Below are positions 26,418 to 36,181 of a stretch of DNA of 64,000 bases, one piece after another. A program made the position numbers and the translations under genes. Under the pieces are notes generated by a model. That model saw nothing but the letters and a program-made list of their open reading frames with translations. It was not told the DNA's origin and ran no database searches. The first letter of the stretch is position 1. Every line of letters begins with the position of its first letter. Source of the DNA: Vibrio hepatarius (GTDB lineage Bacteria > Pseudomonadota > Gammaproteobacteria > Enterobacterales > Vibrionaceae); NCBI RefSeq assembly GCF_018860525.1, contig NZ_JAHKPM010000065.1:152813-216812 (forward strand). The letters are read 5' to 3'.

Positions 26418-27440
26418 ATGATTATTATGCGTTCTATTAAAAGTTTCTATTCATTATCAAGCATGTTGCTTGTTATACCTGCTTTAAGCTTTGCATCAAA
26501 TATCGAAAACAGCACAAATAGTATTAGTTATTTTGTTGGTGTGGAGGGTGGTTATCAAGTTTCATCTGATAATAACTATGCTCAAAGCGACCCACACAGT
26601 GCTATTGGCGGCATCTATGGCGGCATTAACCTAACTGACACTCTAAGTTGGGATTTGGGTTATCAATATCTAGGTCAAATGGATAGCGCTTATAATTTTA
26701 TCCAAGTAGATACTTCTTTGTTCCGCACTGGCCTCCGTTATACCTACCCAGTTTATAAACAGTTATCTGTCTATGGGTATGCTGGGGCGGCTTATTGGTC
26801 GCTAGACAAATCTTCAATCAATACCAATATCAGTGATGATGGATTCTCTCCTATTTACAAACTTGGTATCACCACCCCCGTAGCAGAAAACTTATATCTA
26901 GATATTGGTTACCAATACATAGATGGCATAGGAAGCCAGAACACTGGTGAATTTGATAGTCATGGCGCTCTTATCGGGCTGACCTATCGATTTGGACGTG
27001 CTGACGAACCTCAGATAATCATTCCTGAACCTATAGAGACTCCCAAAGAAGAATGTAAACCAGAACTTGTAGAACCTCGCACTATTTATCACTTTTCAAC
27101 TCAACTTTCAAAAGAAATGAAAACATTCGGGGTCGATCAAGCAGAGTTGTCTCTTCAGCAAAAAGAAATTCAGCATATTGCCCAACTACTTGCAGACAAC
27201 CCTACAGCCAAGGTGAAAGTAATTGGTCACACAGATTCTTCGGGTTCTGAAGCCTACAACCAAAAACTTTCTAAAAAGCGAGCGATATATATTGCAACAA
27301 AACTCGAAAATAACGGCGTAGATAAAGAGCGCATCATAGTCCAAGGATATGGAGAAATGGCCCCTATTGCGAGCAACGAAACCATTGAAGGTCGAGCTTT
27401 AAACCGACGTGTTGATATCACTGTTTTTGTTTCAGAGTAA
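26418..27440 (+). CDS. OmpA-family outer membrane protein
   Basis: The ATG at 26418 is favoured (alternatives GTG 26409, ATG 26427). The protein of about 340 residues has a signal peptide, an N-terminal eight-stranded beta-barrel of OmpA type (repeated aromatic strands such as LSWDLGYQYLGQMD and LYLDIGYQYIDG), a Pro/Glu linker, and a C-terminal OmpA domain that binds peptidoglycan (VIGHTDSSGSEAYNQKLSKK, LNRRVDI). It is followed after 13 bp by a lipoprotein gene, so the two are probably co-expressed. Confidence 0.9.
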   Translation: MIIMRSIKSFYSLSSMLLVIPALSFASNIENSTNSISYFVGVEGGYQVSSDNNYAQSDPHSAIGGIYGGINLTDTLSWDLGYQYLGQMDSAYNFIQVDTSLFRTGLRYTYPVYKQLSVYGYAGAAYWSLDKSSINTNISDDGFSPIYKLGITTPVAENLYLDIGYQYIDGIGSQNTGEFDSHGALIGLTYRFGRADEPQIIIPEPIETPKEECKPELVEPRTIYHFSTQLSKEMKTFGVDQAELSLQQKEIQHIAQLLADNPTAKVKVIGHTDSSGSEAYNQKLSKKRAIYIATKLENNGVDKERIIVQGYGEMAPIASNETIEGRALNRRVDITVFVSE

Positions 27441-27453
27441 TTAGGGTCCCAAA

Positions 27454-28515
27454 ATGAACAAAGTAAAATACACTATACAACTGACCACTTTAGCAGCAAC
27501 AATTTTACTACTAGTAGGTTGCGGCTCCGGAGGCGCTTTCGAAGGTGACAACGTGAGCTCAAATAACTCAAATACAGGTGGATCTAATCAAGTTACCGTG
27601 AATCCAGAAGCTCGAGTCTATGAACTCACCATAGAGACAGGAAATAGAGAAATTTATTCTTCTCTTCAATATCAAGTTTCTGGTAAATACGACGATGGCA
27701 GTGAGCAAGATATTACTAGTCTGGTCAAGTTTGAAGTCACAAATAACATAGTATCGTTTGATGATGAAGGTGTTGCATTACCTAATATGCTAGGTACGAC
27801 TCAAGTTACTGCGACCCTCAATGGTGTAACAAGCGACCCTGTTACTCTTGATGTGATAGAAACGTTAGTTTGTGGACACACAACAGGCAACACCCTAAAC
27901 AAAAACCTGGGCGGTGGTATTGATGATGACAGCAAGAGCACAGCATCAGGCGAGTGTCTGAAGATAAGAGAGATTCTTGATCCAAGCAACAACAAATACA
28001 AGTGGTTTACAAGTACACCATCGCTTCAATTAATGAATAAGCTCGGTTACATAACGACTCCTGAAGATGACACTCCAAATAACTCGGGTGACAGTTACGC
28101 TCAAGCCAAAACTGAAGATGGCAACGATGGCCCTGCCGGTTTTAGCTTTGCTGCATTTCGCCAAGATGGCCTTAATGCAATACCCCCAACAACTGTTGGC
28201 CCAATGGATCATGATGCTGGTAAATTTGGTCAAGCATATCGTTGGTGTGAAAAGCTAAATGAAATAGAGTTCGCTGGTAAAACTGGGTGGCAAATCCCCT
28301 CATGGAATGAGCTAATGTATATGACTGATTTTGAAGCATCCGTTGGAAGTATGTACGACCGTTTTGGGTGGCCCGTAGGTCTTCCATATCAAGCTTGGCA
28401 ATCTTGGAACGGTAAGTTTGATAACTTTAGACTGCTTGAGCCAAGAGAAGCTAATAACCTTACCGATGCAACGGCTGACCAAGCTAGATACGTTTCTTGT
28501 GTCGTTGATTTATAA
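27454..28515 (+). CDS. Lipoprotein with Ig-like and DUF1566-like domains
   Basis: A 353-residue lipoprotein: a signal with lipobox LLVGC, a Ser/Asn/Gly-rich spacer, a bacterial Ig-like (BIG2) domain around residues 50-135 (YQVSGKYDDGSEQDITS, TQVTATLNGV), and a C-terminal domain ending in WCEKLNEIEFAGKTGWQIPS and NELMYM. That ending resembles the DUF1566/Lcl C-terminal fold seen in surface and fimbrial-like proteins. It looks like a surface adhesin-type protein partnered with the OmpA-like porin in front. The binding target is unknown. Confidence 0.8.
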   Translation: MNKVKYTIQLTTLAATILLLVGCGSGGAFEGDNVSSNNSNTGGSNQVTVNPEARVYELTIETGNREIYSSLQYQVSGKYDDGSEQDITSLVKFEVTNNIVSFDDEGVALPNMLGTTQVTATLNGVTSDPVTLDVIETLVCGHTTGNTLNKNLGGGIDDDSKSTASGECLKIREILDPSNNKYKWFTSTPSLQLMNKLGYITTPEDDTPNNSGDSYAQAKTEDGNDGPAGFSFAAFRQDGLNAIPPTTVGPMDHDAGKFGQAYRWCEKLNEIEFAGKTGWQIPSWNELMYMTDFEASVGSMYDRFGWPVGLPYQAWQSWNGKFDNFRLLEPREANNLTDATADQARYVSCVVDL

Positions 28516-28552
28516 TCACTAAACACAGAAAAGATGTGTATCTAAACATATT

Positions 28553-28583
28553 AAAAGAGCTTGCCTTGGCAAGCTCTTTTTTT
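28553..28583. terminator. Strong bidirectional terminator
   Basis: Thirteen-base stem AAAAGAGCTTGCC / GGCAAGCTCTTTT with a two-base centre and a long T-run. It lies between the convergent lipoprotein gene and nagK. Confidence 0.9.
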
Positions 28584-29490
28584 ATTTGATATTTAGGAAC
28601 GCAGCACCGCGCACGCCACCGGAATCTCCGTGTTGAGCTTTGATAATCTTTGGACACTTAGCAACAGAAAGCAGATATTTAGGGATACGTTTAGGCATCT
28701 CTTCATAAATCGCCTCAAAATTTGACAGCCCACCACCTAAAACCACAGCATGAGGATCATTAATAGTAAAAATATTGGCTAAACAAATTGCCAACAATTC
28801 CATAAAACGATCAACATGCTCTACCGCTTTATTCTCTCTAGTTTGATAGGCACTGATAATATCAAGCGCCTTTTTTTCTTCCCCAAAATAGTGCGTATAG
28901 AGTAATTCAAAGCCACGTCCAGATAGGTAGTTATCTAAACAACCGCTTTTACCACATCCACAGCCAAATAAAGGTGCATTTTCTCCCAGATAAAGCCATG
29001 CATCGAGAGGCAGTCGCATGTGCCCTACTTCGCCAGCTACATGATTCCGACCAGACAAGACCTTACCGTCATGCACTATACCACCACCAAACCCAGTACC
29101 GAGAATAAGCCCAAGAACGGATTCTTCTCCCTCAAGGCTTTTGTCCCAAGCTTCAGATAAAGCAAAGCAATTTGCATCATTTTCAATTTTAATTTGACGA
29201 CCGATCCTCGCTTCCAAATCTTTACGCAGTGGCTTACCGTTTGCAGCTGGAATATTAACGGTCAACACAGTTTGGTCGTCAGCATTTTCCATTCCTGGGA
29301 TCCCAAGTCCGATATTCCCTTTGTACCCCAGTTGTTCATCATATTTCTCAACTAACTCTGCAATGGTATTGATAAGCAGTTGATAGTCATCTGTTGGTGT
29401 AGCAACGCGTTCTGTTACAACACGCTCTAGTTGATCGTTAAAGGCACCAAACTCAATCTTTGTTCCTCCAACATCAAAACCGTAAAACAT
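28582..29490 (-). CDS. nagK: N-acetylglucosamine kinase NagK (ROK family)
   Basis: A 302-residue sugar kinase with the ATP motif DVGGTKIEFGAF, substrate loop GTGFGGGIVHDGKVLSG, HVAGEVGHM and the ROK zinc motif GCGCGKSGCLDNYLSGRG. Length equals E. coli NagK. It phosphorylates GlcNAc recovered from wall turnover or chitin at position 6. It is a single gene with its own upstream gap. A related glucokinase role cannot be fully excluded, but overall similarity favours NagK. Confidence 0.9.
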   Translation of the reverse strand: MFYGFDVGGTKIEFGAFNDQLERVVTERVATPTDDYQLLINTIAELVEKYDEQLGYKGNIGLGIPGMENADDQTVLTVNIPAANGKPLRKDLEARIGRQIKIENDANCFALSEAWDKSLEGEESVLGLILGTGFGGGIVHDGKVLSGRNHVAGEVGHMRLPLDAWLYLGENAPLFGCGCGKSGCLDNYLSGRGFELLYTHYFGEEKKALDIISAYQTRENKAVEHVDRFMELLAICLANIFTINDPHAVVLGGGLSNFEAIYEEMPKRIPKYLLSVAKCPKIIKAQHGDSGGVRGAAFLNIK

Positions 29491-29660
29491 TAACCTCTCC
29501 TAACACTTAGACAAAACACTGTAATTTTTCATTATCTATATCAATAGACCCACAATCAGTGACACCACACCTATTTGTGTACCATCCAAGTCTGATTGAT
29601 TAGAGCATCACCACAAGCAAGCTTGAACTACTCCAGTTTGTAGCTAAGACTCGCAACCGC

Positions 29661-30392
29661 CTAAGATGGATTCTCGCGATTAAGATAGTGTTGTAATTTC
29701 GGCCTTTGAATATCTGATTTACTTTGGCTTTTACTCATCAGATAAGTCTCTTTAAATACATCAAACCATAATGACAAAGTTTGTGCCGCCAATTTTTCAC
29801 CCAACTGACTAAATACTATACTTGCGACTTCTGCTGTTGCGAGGTGCTGAGAGTTATCACTACGCCTCATTACATACTGTGAGAGAGATTGAGGCGAAAT
29901 GGAAAGTACCGGCAAGCTATCTAGATAGGGGGACTTTCTGAACATTCGTCTCGCTTCTCTCCAACTTCCATCCAAAAAAATCAGTAATGGCTTTTTACCA
30001 TGGTTAAGCCATGCGTTATTTAAATCTAATATACGACACTTAGACTCAACGTTCTCTTTTGGAAAAACCACAATCGGCTGGTATTGTGGGTTGTTCATAA
30101 GTTCCAACATTTGTTTATCAGGATCAGTTCGGCTCCATTGATACGCATACCCCTCCTTTATCGTATCTAGAATTAAACGTCCTGTGTTACTGGGCTTAAA
30201 TACTTCATTACTCGATAATAGTAGTATGATTGCAATATTTGCATCAACTTCAGGTTGATAAGGGCATAGACAGAGGTTTTGTTCAACTTGACAAAATTGA
30301 CATCGGTTAACCTTACTGCCTCTAGCTTTAAAGGACCGAGTTGAACACAATAAGCGCTGTTTATACAAGCGATGATATGAGTGGATTCTCAT
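29661..30392 (-). CDS. DTW-domain tRNA-uridine aminocarboxypropyltransferase (TapT-like)
   Basis: The ATG at 30392 begins MRIHSYHRLYKQRLLCSTRS as in this family; the GTG at 30422 is unlikely. The 243-residue protein has the zinc-type Cys cluster CQFCQVEQNLCLC, the domain core NTGRLILDT, and the DTW motif in the form DGSWREARRM. These enzymes use S-adenosylmethionine to make acp3U in tRNA. It is divergent from the fatty-acid hydroxylase gene. Confidence 0.85.
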   Translation of the reverse strand: MRIHSYHRLYKQRLLCSTRSFKARGSKVNRCQFCQVEQNLCLCPYQPEVDANIAIILLLSSNEVFKPSNTGRLILDTIKEGYAYQWSRTDPDKQMLELMNNPQYQPIVVFPKENVESKCRILDLNNAWLNHGKKPLLIFLDGSWREARRMFRKSPYLDSLPVLSISPQSLSQYVMRRSDNSQHLATAEVASIVFSQLGEKLAAQTLSLWFDVFKETYLMSKSQSKSDIQRPKLQHYLNRENPS

Positions 30393-30477
30393 TGAGATTG
30401 GTAGATAATGATGAAAAGACACTAGCTTACACTGTGATAGACATGTTGCAAACGCAAGACTGGAGGAAAGTTACTCT

Positions 30478-31266
30478 ATGAATAATCTAGATATCATTCG
30501 ACTGAGTATATTTATTGTCGTTTTATTAGCATGTGCATTGTGGGAATGGACAATGCCGAAAAGACAACTTTGCCAAAGCAAGCGGCTGCGTTGGGTAAAC
30601 AACCTTAGTTTGGTCTCATTTAATTCAATATTCCTTAGCTTATTCATGCCAATCCTCGCCTTTGAAACTGCCAATATTGCGCAACAAAACCACTTCGGGT
30701 TATTGAATTTTATTCAATTACCAAAACTTGCTGAGTTTATCCTATGCATCCTACTCCTTGATTTTGTAATCTATGTTCAACATATTGCCTTTCACAAAAT
30801 ACCATGGCTTTGGAGATTGCATAGAATGCATCATAGCGATCAAGACATTGATGTCACCACAGGAACTCGATTTCATCCTATTGAAATTATGATTTCAATG
30901 TGGATTAAAATTGCTGCCGTTATGTCATTGGGTATCTCTCCCATTGCCGTGGTTGTTTTTGAAATCTTACTCAATGCAAGTGCCATGTTTAATCATAGTA
31001 ATGCTCGTTTATCGTTGAGATTCGACTCATTGATGCGTAAAGTCATTGTCACACCTGATATGCATCGAGTGCATCACTCTAAAACGCCACGAGAAACGCA
31101 CTCGAACTTTGGCTTCTTTTTGTCCATTTGGGATAAGTATTTTAACACTTACATCGCTCAACCAGAGTTGGGGCATCAGAATATAAAAATTGGTATCCCA
31201 TTGTTTGAAACAGAAAGTGAACAAAGAATCGATAGAATGATCACTCAACCATTTAGGAATAAATAG
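30478..31266 (+). CDS. Fatty acid hydroxylase / sterol desaturase family membrane protein
   Basis: A 262-residue membrane protein with about four hydrophobic segments and the three histidine clusters that bind the di-iron centre: HIAFHKIP with HRMHHS, the lone His of FHPIE, and HRVHHS followed by THSNFG. The fold hydroxylates or desaturates lipids. The substrate in Vibrio is unknown. It is followed after 11 bp by an NlpC/P60 lipoprotein, probably co-transcribed. Confidence 0.88.
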   Translation: MNNLDIIRLSIFIVVLLACALWEWTMPKRQLCQSKRLRWVNNLSLVSFNSIFLSLFMPILAFETANIAQQNHFGLLNFIQLPKLAEFILCILLLDFVIYVQHIAFHKIPWLWRLHRMHHSDQDIDVTTGTRFHPIEIMISMWIKIAAVMSLGISPIAVVVFEILLNASAMFNHSNARLSLRFDSLMRKVIVTPDMHRVHHSKTPRETHSNFGFFLSIWDKYFNTYIAQPELGHQNIKIGIPLFETESEQRIDRMITQPFRNK

Positions 31267-31277
31267 TAATTGATACC

Positions 31278-31796
31278 ATGGATAGGCTGATACGACAAAT
31301 ACAAGTAATACTTTTAATCCTCATCATCACTGGGTGCTCTTCTCACACTGAAAATCAATTTTTAGCAGAGAGTGAGATCAGTACTAATACATTAGTTTCA
31401 CCCAGTGCTAATGAACTCAAACACAACTTACTAAGTTTCTACCATGATTGGGAAGGTGTTCCATACCAGTTGGGGGGCAGCAATCGATACGGAATTGATT
31501 GCTCAGCTTTTGTTCAACGGGTATACCTTAGTGTTCTTAATATACGTTTACCCCGAACCACCAGCTTACAAGTAAAGCTTGGTTATAACGTTAATTATCA
31601 GAACGCACAAATAGGAGACTTAACGTTTTTCAAAACATCTCCTTCTGTCAGACATGTAGGTATATATATTGGTAAGAAACAGTTTGTACACGCTTCGACA
31701 TCAAAAGGAGTGATCATTTCTAGATTAGATAACCCTTATTGGGCTTCGAAATTTTGGCATTTTAGACGGGTCACTTCCCCGTCCAATTTGGATTGA
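31278..31796 (+). CDS. NlpC/P60 family lipoprotein (peptidoglycan endopeptidase)
   Basis: A 172-residue lipoprotein with lipobox ITGC after residue 15 and an NlpC/P60 domain. The catalytic Cys lies in GIDCSAFVQRVY, His in VRHVGIYIG, and the third polar residue in FVHAST. The layout is that of NlpC/MepS (Spr), which cut D,D- or D-Glu-DAP bonds in peptidoglycan from the outer-membrane side. It may form an operon with the hydroxylase gene. Confidence 0.88.
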   Translation: MDRLIRQIQVILLILIITGCSSHTENQFLAESEISTNTLVSPSANELKHNLLSFYHDWEGVPYQLGGSNRYGIDCSAFVQRVYLSVLNIRLPRTTSLQVKLGYNVNYQNAQIGDLTFFKTSPSVRHVGIYIGKKQFVHASTSKGVIISRLDNPYWASKFWHFRRVTSPSNLD

Positions 31797-31799
31797 TTT

Positions 31800-32180
31800 T
31801 TAATCGTATTTTGCCACTGCGGAATCAAATAAGTTTTTGAGAAGAGCTATCAATTCATCGAGAAAAGTAATCTGTCCATTTGTCGCAGGCTTTGACCAAA
31901 CCCCAGCAAGAACTTCACCCAAATCTTCAACAACAGCATCTACTTCTTTCAACAACTGAAATCGAACCGTGGAATGTAACTCTGGATTTTGCTCAAAAAT
32001 GGTCATGATATTACTCGCCACCATATCAGTAACAACATCCTCAACACTCTCTGCCCCGACATCACCATCATCCGATGAAAATATATCGAGATTAAAAGCC
32101 AAGTGCTCAATAAGTGCAAGATAGCCATCGGTTTCAACAACCACTGTCGTTCTCCATTCGTTTTTATGTTTTCGAGTCAC
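31800..32180 (-). CDS. DUF3802-like acidic small protein
   Basis: A 126-residue, very acidic, soluble protein (VVVETDGYLALIEHLAFNLD near the start, ending FLDELIALLKNLFDSAVAKY). I associate it with the Vibrio family DUF3802. No catalytic residues are visible. The first few residues (MTRKHKNEWR) differ in character from the rest, so the true start could be further in. It is convergent with the NlpC/P60 gene. Confidence 0.72.
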   Translation of the reverse strand: MTRKHKNEWRTTVVVETDGYLALIEHLAFNLDIFSSDDGDVGAESVEDVVTDMVASNIMTIFEQNPELHSTVRFQLLKEVDAVVEDLGEVLAGVWSKPATNGQITFLDELIALLKNLFDSAVAKYD

Positions 32181-32231
32181 TACCTAATACTAAGACATAT
32201 GATTGATTTTTCACAACCCAATTCGATTCAT

Positions 32232-32273
32232 AGACATGTATAAATTCTAAAATTCATACATGTCTCATGAGAC
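32232..32273. repeat. Inverted repeat and overlapping palindrome upstream of divergent genes
   Basis: A perfect 10-bp inverted repeat (AGACATGTAT / ATACATGTCT, 14-base spacer) at 32232-32265 and a 12-bp palindrome GTCTCATGAGAC at 32262-32273 that overlaps it. It lies in the 319-bp gap (32181-32499) upstream of both the DUF3802-like gene and the fructosamine kinase gene. It could be an operator. The rest of the gap shows nothing. Confidence 0.5.
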
Positions 32274-32499
32274 TATACTTTACAACCTATTAGGGCCAGC
32301 TCTGGGACACATATATTGTTAGATCATTTCGCTCAATAATCATGAATTACCTACCCACAAGCATGATGAAGATCACATAATAATTATTTTATCGAAAAGC
32401 TCAGCTAAACGATTGAATTTTTTGCTGTCTGATTAAGAATTGAGCAATGCCTTAATCTACAATATCAATATTGAACTCCTCATAATGATGGAACAAGAT

Positions 32500-33366
32500 A
32501 TGTGGCAAGCCATTGCTAATCAATTGTCTGAAACACTTATGTTTTCCTTTGATATTATCGAAAAAAACGCTATCAGTGGAGGTGATATTAACCATTGTTA
32601 TATGATAAGTGACGGTGAACAACGCTATTTTGTTAAAATAAATCAACGAGACTTCTATTCTAAATTTGAAATCGAAGCAGAAAGCATCCACATTCTGAGA
32701 CAAAGTGGCAGTGTTTCGGTTCCCGAACATATCCATACAGGAAAAACCAAAGACCACGCATTTCTTATACTTAATTACTTACCAATAAAACCCCTTGATG
32801 AAGCCGATAAAAGCTACGAATTTGGTCAGCAACTTGCAAAATTGCACCAGTGGGGAGAACAAAAAGAATATGGCTTCGACCAAGACAATTATATTGGTTC
32901 GACTTTACAACCTAATAAATGGGATCGGAAATGGGGACGTTTTTTTGCTGAACAACGCATAGGCTGGCAGCTACAACTTATGAAAGAAAAAGGAGTAACT
33001 TTGGTCAATATTAGTGACTTTACTCACCTAATCCAAGATAGACTGGCCAATCATCAACCTCAAGCATCTTTATTACACGGTGATCTTTGGTACGGAAACG
33101 TTGCTAACTCAGTTTTTGGACCAATATGTTACGATCCAGCGTCTTATTGGGGAGATAGGGAGTGCGATCTCGCGATGACAGAACTATTTGGTAAATTTCA
33201 GCCTGAATTTTACCAAGGATATAAAAATACATTTCCACTAGAGGCTGGGTATCATCAACGCAAAGGCATCTATAATCTTTACCATTTACTGAACCATTAC
33301 AATCAGTTTGGCGGTGCTTACTTGGATCAATGTGAAACAGCGATTAATGATATCCTTACATATTAG
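32500..33366 (+). CDS. Fructosamine kinase family protein
   Basis: Start taken at the ATG 32500 (MWQAIANQLSE), since upstream residues from 32440 are not like the family and this gives 288 residues, close to E. coli YniA. The kinase motifs are the Lys in YFVKIN, the catalytic loop LLHGDLWYGN and CYDPASYWGDRECD with the metal-binding Asp. It phosphorylates sugar adducts on proteins or small amines, as a repair enzyme. It stands alone. Confidence 0.88.
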   Translation: MWQAIANQLSETLMFSFDIIEKNAISGGDINHCYMISDGEQRYFVKINQRDFYSKFEIEAESIHILRQSGSVSVPEHIHTGKTKDHAFLILNYLPIKPLDEADKSYEFGQQLAKLHQWGEQKEYGFDQDNYIGSTLQPNKWDRKWGRFFAEQRIGWQLQLMKEKGVTLVNISDFTHLIQDRLANHQPQASLLHGDLWYGNVANSVFGPICYDPASYWGDRECDLAMTELFGKFQPEFYQGYKNTFPLEAGYHQRKGIYNLYHLLNHYNQFGGAYLDQCETAINDILTY

Positions 33367-33736
33367 TTGAATAGTTCTAGCTTGTGGGATAGAAATAAAC
33401 AAACTATCCACGGTATTGTTTCAATACTTTTTATCGGTTTTAGTTTTCGGTAAACCTATCTAAAAGCCCTCCTATAACTTGATAAAAATCACTTTAATAA
33501 AAAATATAATGTCATTATAAATTCAACCACACTGATAACTTTTCACCATGGCATCTGCTCTTAAAATAGTAATTTAGCCATCATGTTTTAGTGGTAGATT
33601 TCAGCATAATTATTTATTATCCAAGATTACAATCTTATGACTGCCCAGCCATACTCTTTTCATCAGTATCATGTCTCCCACTGATTTCTTAATCTGGCTT
33701 AGCACAAATCACATGACCAATACTTTTGGAGTTAAA
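33367..33736. other. Intergenic region before norM
   Basis: 370 bp, AT-rich, with no supported gene or RNA. The GGAG at 33728-33731 serves the GTG start of norM. Confidence 0.45.
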
Positions 33737-35107
33737 GTGCACCTCTACAGACAAGAAGTAATTAAGCTAGTCAAACTTGCAACCCCTGTATTAATTGCTT
33801 CTGTAGCACAAACAGGAATGGGCTTTGTTGATACTGTTATGGCCGGTGGTGTAAGTGCAATTGATATGGCAGCTGTATCGATTGCATCCAGTATTTGGTT
33901 GCCTTCTATACTATTTGGTGTCGGGCTTCTGATGGTTTTAATTCCAGTCGTGGCTCAACTCAACGGCTCTGGTAGACAAGTCAAAATTCCGTTTGAAGTT
34001 CAACAAGGCGGCGCAATGGCAATACTAATTTCTATTCCAATCATTGTTATCTTATTGCAAACACCAACAATAATGGAATGGATGAGTGTCGAGACATTAA
34101 TGGCAGACAAAACCGCAGGTTACATGTACGCTGTTGTTTACGCTGTTCCAGCCTTCTTACTTTTTCAAACATTACGCAGTTTTACAGATGGTATGTCCTT
34201 AACACAACCAGCAATGGTCATTGGCTTTATTGGGTTAGTATTCAACATCCCTCTAAATTGGATATTTGTATATGGAAAGTTTGGCGCACCAGCTCTTGGA
34301 GGTGTCGGATGTGGTGTTGCAACAGCAATTGTATATTGGCTAATGTTCATTTTACTTCTGATATATGTTGTCACCTCTAAAAGAGTGGCTCATATTAACT
34401 TGTTTGGTCATTTTCATCGACCTCACCTGCATTCACTAATACGACTATTCAAACTAGGTTTTCCCGTTGCTGCTGCGCTCTTTTTTGAAGTCACTTTGTT
34501 TGCCGTTGTCTCTATACTCATTGCTCCACTAGGGTCACTGATTGTTGCTGCTCATCAAGTAACAATGAATTTTTCTTCATTGATTTTTATGCTCCCAATG
34601 AGTATTGGTGTTGCCACAAGCATCCGCATTGGTCATAGCTTGGGCGAAGGTAATGTTAGAGGAGCCACTATCGCCTCACATGTTGCTATCGGCATATCTG
34701 TTGTTTTAGCACTAGTAACCGCTCTGTTCACCGTATCATTTAGAGAATTCATCGCTCTACTCTATACAGACAACCGCGCTGTTATAAGTATTGCGATGCA
34801 ACTGCTTTTGTTTGCTGCTCTATATCAAGTAACAGATGCTATCCAAGTGGTTGCCGCAGGCGCATTACGCGGATACAAGGATATGGCGGCGATCTTCAAC
34901 CGTACATTTATAGCCTATTGGGTATTGGGACTACCAATAGGCTATGTTCTGGCGATGACAGATTGGCTTTTTGAACCCATGGGAGCCAAGGGATTCTGGA
35001 TTGGTTTTATCATCGGGCTTTCCTCTGCTGCATTAATGCTTGGAATTCGCCTTCAATGGATGCATAAGCAACCAGAGAAAACTCAACTAAGTTTTGCAGA
35101 TAAATAG
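33737..35107 (+). CDS. norM: Multidrug efflux MATE transporter NorM
   Basis: The GTG at 33737 has GGAG 5 bp upstream and gives 456 residues, the length I recall for V. parahaemolyticus NorM. Twelve membrane segments are visible, and phrases such as LATPVLIASVAQTGMGFVDT, PALGGVGCGVATAIVYW and AAGALRGYKDM match NorM closely. It exports cationic drugs and norfloxacin-like compounds in exchange for Na+. Longer starts at 33671 and 33713 lack a ribosome binding site. Confidence 0.93.
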   Translation: MHLYRQEVIKLVKLATPVLIASVAQTGMGFVDTVMAGGVSAIDMAAVSIASSIWLPSILFGVGLLMVLIPVVAQLNGSGRQVKIPFEVQQGGAMAILISIPIIVILLQTPTIMEWMSVETLMADKTAGYMYAVVYAVPAFLLFQTLRSFTDGMSLTQPAMVIGFIGLVFNIPLNWIFVYGKFGAPALGGVGCGVATAIVYWLMFILLLIYVVTSKRVAHINLFGHFHRPHLHSLIRLFKLGFPVAAALFFEVTLFAVVSILIAPLGSLIVAAHQVTMNFSSLIFMLPMSIGVATSIRIGHSLGEGNVRGATIASHVAIGISVVLALVTALFTVSFREFIALLYTDNRAVISIAMQLLLFAALYQVTDAIQVVAAGALRGYKDMAAIFNRTFIAYWVLGLPIGYVLAMTDWLFEPMGAKGFWIGFIIGLSSAALMLGIRLQWMHKQPEKTQLSFADK

Positions 35108-35185
35108 TATAACCAAATTTAACTGTACTAAACTTTGCTAAAATCTATCATTAAGCCATTGGAAAGTTGAGATAATTCTAAAATT

Positions 35186-36181
35186 ATGCGCATTCTTCTA
35201 ATTTGTCTTTCTATCGCTATGATCACATCTTGTAATTTCAATAGAAATCACATTGATCAAACTTTACAAACATATTTATATAGAATTTCCAATATACAAG
35301 AACATCCAGCATTTGTTCTACCAGATGACCGAAGTATCACTTTACCCAGTAAACAGACACTTTTTATAGACATTCCCAGAGTTAGCATTAGCCTGATTAA
35401 TAGCTATGAGCTGAGAAAGTGTGGCCTATTTTCCCTTATTGCTGAACGCAACTCTATATTAGGAAAAGTTCAGGACCAATTTCGCAACTATGATTACCAA
35501 GTCAAGCTCAATGATGGTCTTAAGGGTTGTATACAAAATCCAAACCTATCTAAATCATTAAGGTCTCAACTCATTGAGATCCAAGCAGAGAAACTTTCCC
35601 AACTGCCTAATCATTTATCAAACCTTCTTTTTAGCAGTGATGCGATGAGAAAACAGCTCCAGTCATCTAATGAACTGTCAATTCATGGCCCAAAAGAAAG
35701 TTCTATTATTCTAGAGGCGATCAAACAGATCGACCGTGCGTTTTCTGTTAGCAATAACCAAAAAATCTCTGTAGTTTTAAGGCCACTGACACCCTATCAA
35801 GAAGTGTTAGATAAACAGCCTATATTGGGCATGCTCAGCTATACGATGCTTAATACCAGTTTAAAGTTACAAATAGTAACGAAACAACTGAAGGAGTACG
35901 ATAATATTATATTGTGCAAAAACAATAGGGACAGAACTCAATTTAATTATCTACGCAATGTATTTAACGAATTTTTCATCGGGATAATACAACCTTATAT
36001 GGCCAAAGTAGATAGTATCTATAATGACCTAAACCCCTATCTAGACTTCACCAATGCAGGCCACCCTGAGTACCGCTACCCAATTAGGGAATATCACCAA
36101 ATATTTAGAGAAGCGACTCTAGATCACGTTAAATATTGGCAAGTTCTCTTTAAACGCTGCGGAATGAGCCCTATTCAATAA
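35186..36181 (+). CDS. DUF3080-like lipoprotein
   Basis: A 331-residue protein with a lipoprotein signal (MRILLICLSIAMITSC). The mature part has the pattern YLYRISNIQEH and later PYLDFTNAGHPEYRYPIREY typical of DUF3080. No enzyme motif is seen. It follows norM by 78 bp and its 3' end overlaps the convergent ligase gene by 11 bp. Confidence 0.78.
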   Translation: MRILLICLSIAMITSCNFNRNHIDQTLQTYLYRISNIQEHPAFVLPDDRSITLPSKQTLFIDIPRVSISLINSYELRKCGLFSLIAERNSILGKVQDQFRNYDYQVKLNDGLKGCIQNPNLSKSLRSQLIEIQAEKLSQLPNHLSNLLFSSDAMRKQLQSSNELSIHGPKESSIILEAIKQIDRAFSVSNNQKISVVLRPLTPYQEVLDKQPILGMLSYTMLNTSLKLQIVTKQLKEYDNIILCKNNRDRTQFNYLRNVFNEFFIGIIQPYMAKVDSIYNDLNPYLDFTNAGHPEYRYPIREYHQIFREATLDHVKYWQVLFKRCGMSPIQ

